Below, piece by piece: positions 60,460-64,000 of a stretch of DNA of 64,000 nt. Within the stretch, counting starts at the first letter, position 1; the number at the start of each line of letters is the position of its first letter. A program made the translations under genes and the position numbers. The notes beneath the pieces were generated by a model. That model saw only the letters and a list, made by a program, of their open reading frames with translations, did not search any database and was not told the DNA's origin. The stretch is from Brienomyrus brachyistius (Eukaryota; Chordata; Actinopteri; Osteoglossiformes; Mormyridae), in the NCBI RefSeq assembly GCF_023856365.1, contig NC_064542.1, positions 8,549,363 through 8,613,362 on the forward strand, in the 5' to 3' direction.

Positions 60460-62385
60460 TCCACATCTCAAAAGTGTGTTAAAAGAATATCACCTCAGAA
60501 ATTTACAGCACATATCGCTGTTGAAGCTTTATTTTACAGATGCTATGAGATTCAGCAGCTTATTATGTTATGTGGCATTTACTGGAAATACAGGGGTGGT
60601 TAATGTTTGTAATGTACAGTATTTTCATGGTGTGGGTGAGACACATTTGACTATTTTTATCTAGGAGCCGCATTGTGTTAAAAATGCTTTCAAGCAAATT
60701 CCTTGTGAAAAGTAGATATATATAATGAAGGAGCTCAATAATGTGGAGATCAATAGTTTCTAGGCTTCTGTTTTTAGGACAAATTACTTGGGTCCATAAA
60801 ACATCCTAGGCTTTAATAGCACACGCAGTAAGGTTTATTTTAAACAAACTTCTTTATATGACTTCATAGTCATCTGTTGCAGACAGATGTAAAAGATGGA
60901 CATTCTTAAATGCCATATAATTCTGTTTAATCGAAAGCAAAAAAACCTAGTATTGCTCAAGAATGCAGATGAAGTCACCATTGCGCATATGTAAGTAATA
61001 ATGATCATATTCTATTATCACTATTTTTCTATGTAGGTCTATATCTACAGTAGCAAGCAATCACATCTCCAAGATCTTTAAATGTGAGCATGAAGGGCAA
61101 TTTTGCATGCCAATGATTTATCAAAAGAGATGCAAATGTTTTTAGTCTTGGGGCATCTGAGAACTAATTTTAGACTGTAATTACATGGAGGAACAAATAC
61201 TAATTTTTCTCTTCAAAGAATCAAATGTTGTGGATCTCAGATAATTATTAATTCTTATACAGTAGATGGCTATGTGACATATTAGTAAACAATCCAACTG
61301 CCTCTTTTTTCTTAAATAGTAAAAGTTATTAGTTCTGATAAACTAAACTGCAGAAGACAGAAAGGGTATTTTATATATCAAGTTAATCAGCTTTAATTGC
61401 AAATTATATATATATATATTTTTTTATTATTTTTATTTTTTTCTTTAAACCTTTTTTCTGTTATACAATTTGTTATACTATATGTTTCCCACCCTGCTTA
61501 AACCAAATGCATTTTTGTTTTCGTGGTTAGATGTTATTAAGTGCATGGACTGTTTTTCTTCCCTAATACAACTGACACCAACTTCATCATTGATTAATTC
61601 ATTGAACTAATACACAAGCAGTGGTAAGTTTCCATGTCTTTTTTTTTTTTACTTGAGCAAACCTACTTGTTGCTTTGTTACAATCATAATTACCAGTGTC
61701 TAGCAGGTAGAGAGTGTTATTATTCCCAACAGTAATGGCAAAGTTGTGAAAGTTTAAATTAACAGTGGGCCTAATGATTTGCTGCTAAGCAAATACTAAT
61801 TTGCTTGTACGACTTAGTTTGTGATTCATTAATACATTAAGCAAGAGTTGGTTCATGATTAATTAAGCACAAAATAGTATATTATTTGTGATTCCTCAAG
61901 AAATTTATGAACCATTTCAGTGCTTTCAACAAAGAGATGAAATAAAATTGAATTACACCTGAACCCTTCCCCTTAACTAAAGGATTAGTCAAATTGTCAT
62001 ATATTTACGTGAGTCGTGATGTGTACAAGCAACAATTTACTGCATTTCGTTGTTCTTTTCTTTTCAGGGTTTCCTCTTACTGCTGAGAAAATGTCACATT
62101 AGAAATTCACTTCACATAAATCCAGACTGCAGGATCCCTCCAAAATTAATTTCAGAGCAGATTGGTGACAATGCAGTTTCACTAATAGCTAAAAAAACTT
62201 CTGGTTAAGTCTGAGTGCAAAGGAAGCAGTGTACTATTACGAGAACCTCGAATTGCTTCTTTAAAAAGTTTTAAAAAGGGATAAAAAAAAAATAAATCTT
62301 TGCAAAGGATCCAGTAAGCGAATTGCTGAACTGGACAAAGAATAACTTCTTATCAGTTTAGCTAAGAAGCCAAGAATATAAGAAT
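60460..62385. other. Intergenic, no gene recognised
   Basis: AT-rich sequence. Nothing recognisable beyond short AT repeats near 61405. Confidence 0.6.
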
Positions 62386-62390
62386 ATGTG

Positions 62391-62421
62391 ATGTTTTTGG
62401 ACTGTGAGGGGAAACCGGAGT

Positions 62422-62493
<72 letters not shown>

Positions 62494-62548
62494 CACACAC
62501 ACACACACACACACACAACTCCGGTTTCCCCTCACAGTCCAAAAACAT
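62391..62548. repeat. Long inverted repeat (palindrome) with GT/AT/AC core
   Basis: The left arm starts ATGTTTTTGGACTGTGAGGG and continues GAAACCGGAGTTGTGTG. The right arm is its exact reverse complement, ending CCTCACAGTCCAAAAACAT. The core is (GT)n, GTAT steps, (AT)n, then AC, itself self-complementary. The right arm continues (to about 62610) into L2-like sequence (TGCTGAGGCTATTTGGAGTT), so this looks like two head-to-head pieces of that repeat. Confidence 0.9.
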
Positions 62549-62619
62549 GCTGAGGCTATTTGGAGTTGCTAAATTGTCCATACTGTAGGTGTGCATATAT
62601 ATATATACAGACACACACA

Positions 62620-63570
62620 CACATACAACAAATATTACAGCGATATTTCTTGACATTGCCATTATTTGTTATTAATGAGACTAAAAAGAGCAGCAAGCAG
62701 AACGAAGGAAGAAAATCATTAAAGCTTCAGAGATTGAATATGCATTAAATGTAATGGATGAGATTAGCATGCTATCTGTTATATTTGCAGAAAGAATAGC
62801 TGCAGCCAGGAAATTAAAATCTGTCAGATGTTTTTTTTCTGAGGAGGAAATGACTAGATCCTACAGACTATGCTATACTTCAATTTCTTAGAGCATCATG
62901 AAGCATATGTGACTCATGGGAAACTGTAATGAACAAAAAAGTGGAAGCGGAAGTTCAGAGCGAGCAGGTTTAATGATTCACATCAAGGAATGTCCAGTAA
63001 CAAAAACGTCACCATTTTAACAACAAACCGGCACAATGCTTCACAAAGGCGTTAATTCAGAAAGGTTCCTGTACAGCGAATGTGATACTATTGTGTGTAG
63101 TATTCCGGCAAGGTGGGTGTGGCCTCATTGGCCGTGATTTCTGGGGCTGGTGATTGGAGGACAGTATTACGGAAATAACCTTAGTATCAAACATATTTAA
63201 AATGTGTAGACAGAGAACTGAAGAGACATTTCAAAGAAGGACTGATTTGAAGACTAAGAATAAAGATGTCAAAGTTGTCTGACATACACAAGGTGACTTT
63301 AGATGCCACGTTATTGGCAAAGGACCCTCAACAATGACAAATGAAGGGCCACTATGCTCAGTCCCACAAAACCTTACCAGCAAAACCACGGAGGTCATGT
63401 ATATTTTTTCCTCTGAATAGCTGATGCAAGTTCGCACAGTTTTATGACAGATGATCACACCAGGGATGAATCCGACAATGGATACTGTACGTTAAAGACA
63501 CTTTGGGTATTTGCAGAGAAGAAACCCAGGGCGAATTGCAGAACGTGCTTATGTGCCAGTGTATAGACTT
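62620..63570. other. Intergenic, no gene recognised
   Basis: No gene. The 62940-63180 part looks repeat-like (AGCAGGTTTAATGATTCACA ... GGACAGTATTACGG) but I cannot classify it. Confidence 0.5.
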
Positions 63571-63579
63571 ATAATTCTT

Positions 63580-63650
63580 CTTCTAATTACAATAATCATA
63601 ATAATACTAATAATAATAATAAATACTAATAATAATTTACTTTTATACAG
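63580..63650. repeat. Imperfect (AAT)n repeat
   Basis: ATA/ATT trinucleotide-rich tract with interruptions. Confidence 0.8.
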
Positions 63651-63742
63651 CTTGTTTGGTTGTCCTAAATATTTAAGGTGCTTTTCCACACCCACACATT
63701 TGACTAGGTGAAGCTGGAAAATCAAGGAAACTTATCTGAACA

Positions 63743-63794
63743 TATCTTACCAGTATATCCTTACCAGTATATCTTACCAGTATATCCTTACCAG
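63743..63794. repeat. Short minisatellite, alternating 13- and 14-bp units
   Basis: Four units of ATCTTACCAGTAT / ATCCTTACCAGTAT. They differ by one C, giving a 27-bp higher-order period. Confidence 0.85.
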
Positions 63795-64000
63795 GGCTGC
63801 CAGCTCTCACACTTCTGGTGGGTCATGCTTTCAGAGTCTCACACTCACCTTAGAAATCTTACGGCAAATATATATTATTCCATTATACACCTAAACTTAA
63901 CTACATCAAAAGCACTTGTTTAGTTTACAAATCATGCATAATATTTTCAAGGTAATAAAACCGTTACATACATGTGCATGCGTGTGCAGACTCGTCTCGA
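63795..64000. mobile_element. Possible fish dispersed repeat cut by the window edge
   Basis: GGGCTGCCAGCTCTCACACT and TCAGAGTCTCACACTCACCT resemble the start of a dispersed fish element ('gctgccaactctcacgc' type). The other end is outside the window. Confidence 0.3.

Overview
This is a vertebrate nuclear genome window, almost certainly from a ray-finned fish and probably a teleost. Genes are split by long AT-rich introns with GT-AG splice sites. The coding exons are near-identical to vertebrate alpha-E-catenin and LRRTM2. The dispersed repeats are of kinds common in fish: LINE fragments, a tRNA-headed SINE, hAT-, piggyBac- and Tigger-like DNA elements, and many microsatellites. The species cannot be named from the sequence alone.

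Layout. Positions 1-14606 lie inside a large intron of ctnna1 (alpha-E-catenin, + strand). The exons before it are off the left edge. This intron carries two well-delimited non-autonomous DNA transposons (2652-3428 and 3883-4651). It also carries lrrtm2, complete, nested on the - strand (10434-12736). lrrtm2 has a four-base coding first exon (ATGG) and one large exon. Positions 14607-38710 hold 11 ctnna1 exons that encode the last 552 residues: the end of the M domain, the phospho-regulated linker and the whole actin-binding domain, down to the stop codon. The 3' UTR follows, with candidate polyadenylation signals out to about 40665. From about 40700 to 64000 I find no convincing protein-coding gene. 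That part holds decayed LINEs, a long inverted repeat (62391-62548), degenerate tandem repeats and simple repeats.

How the genes relate. Alpha-catenin couples cadherin-beta-catenin complexes to actin. LRRTM2 is a postsynaptic adhesion protein that binds neurexins. Each LRRTM1/2/3 gene sits on the opposite strand inside an alpha-catenin gene (CTNNA2/1/3), so this window preserves an ancient nested pair. In mammals the LRRTM2 promoter region also drives a truncated CTNNA1 transcript. The interval 12737-14606 is the matching place here. No prokaryotic-type system, CRISPR array or new protein system is visible. The less expected observations are the transposon boundaries with target duplications, the SINE-in-LINE nest, the palindrome, and one unplaced candidate exon at 51264-51371.
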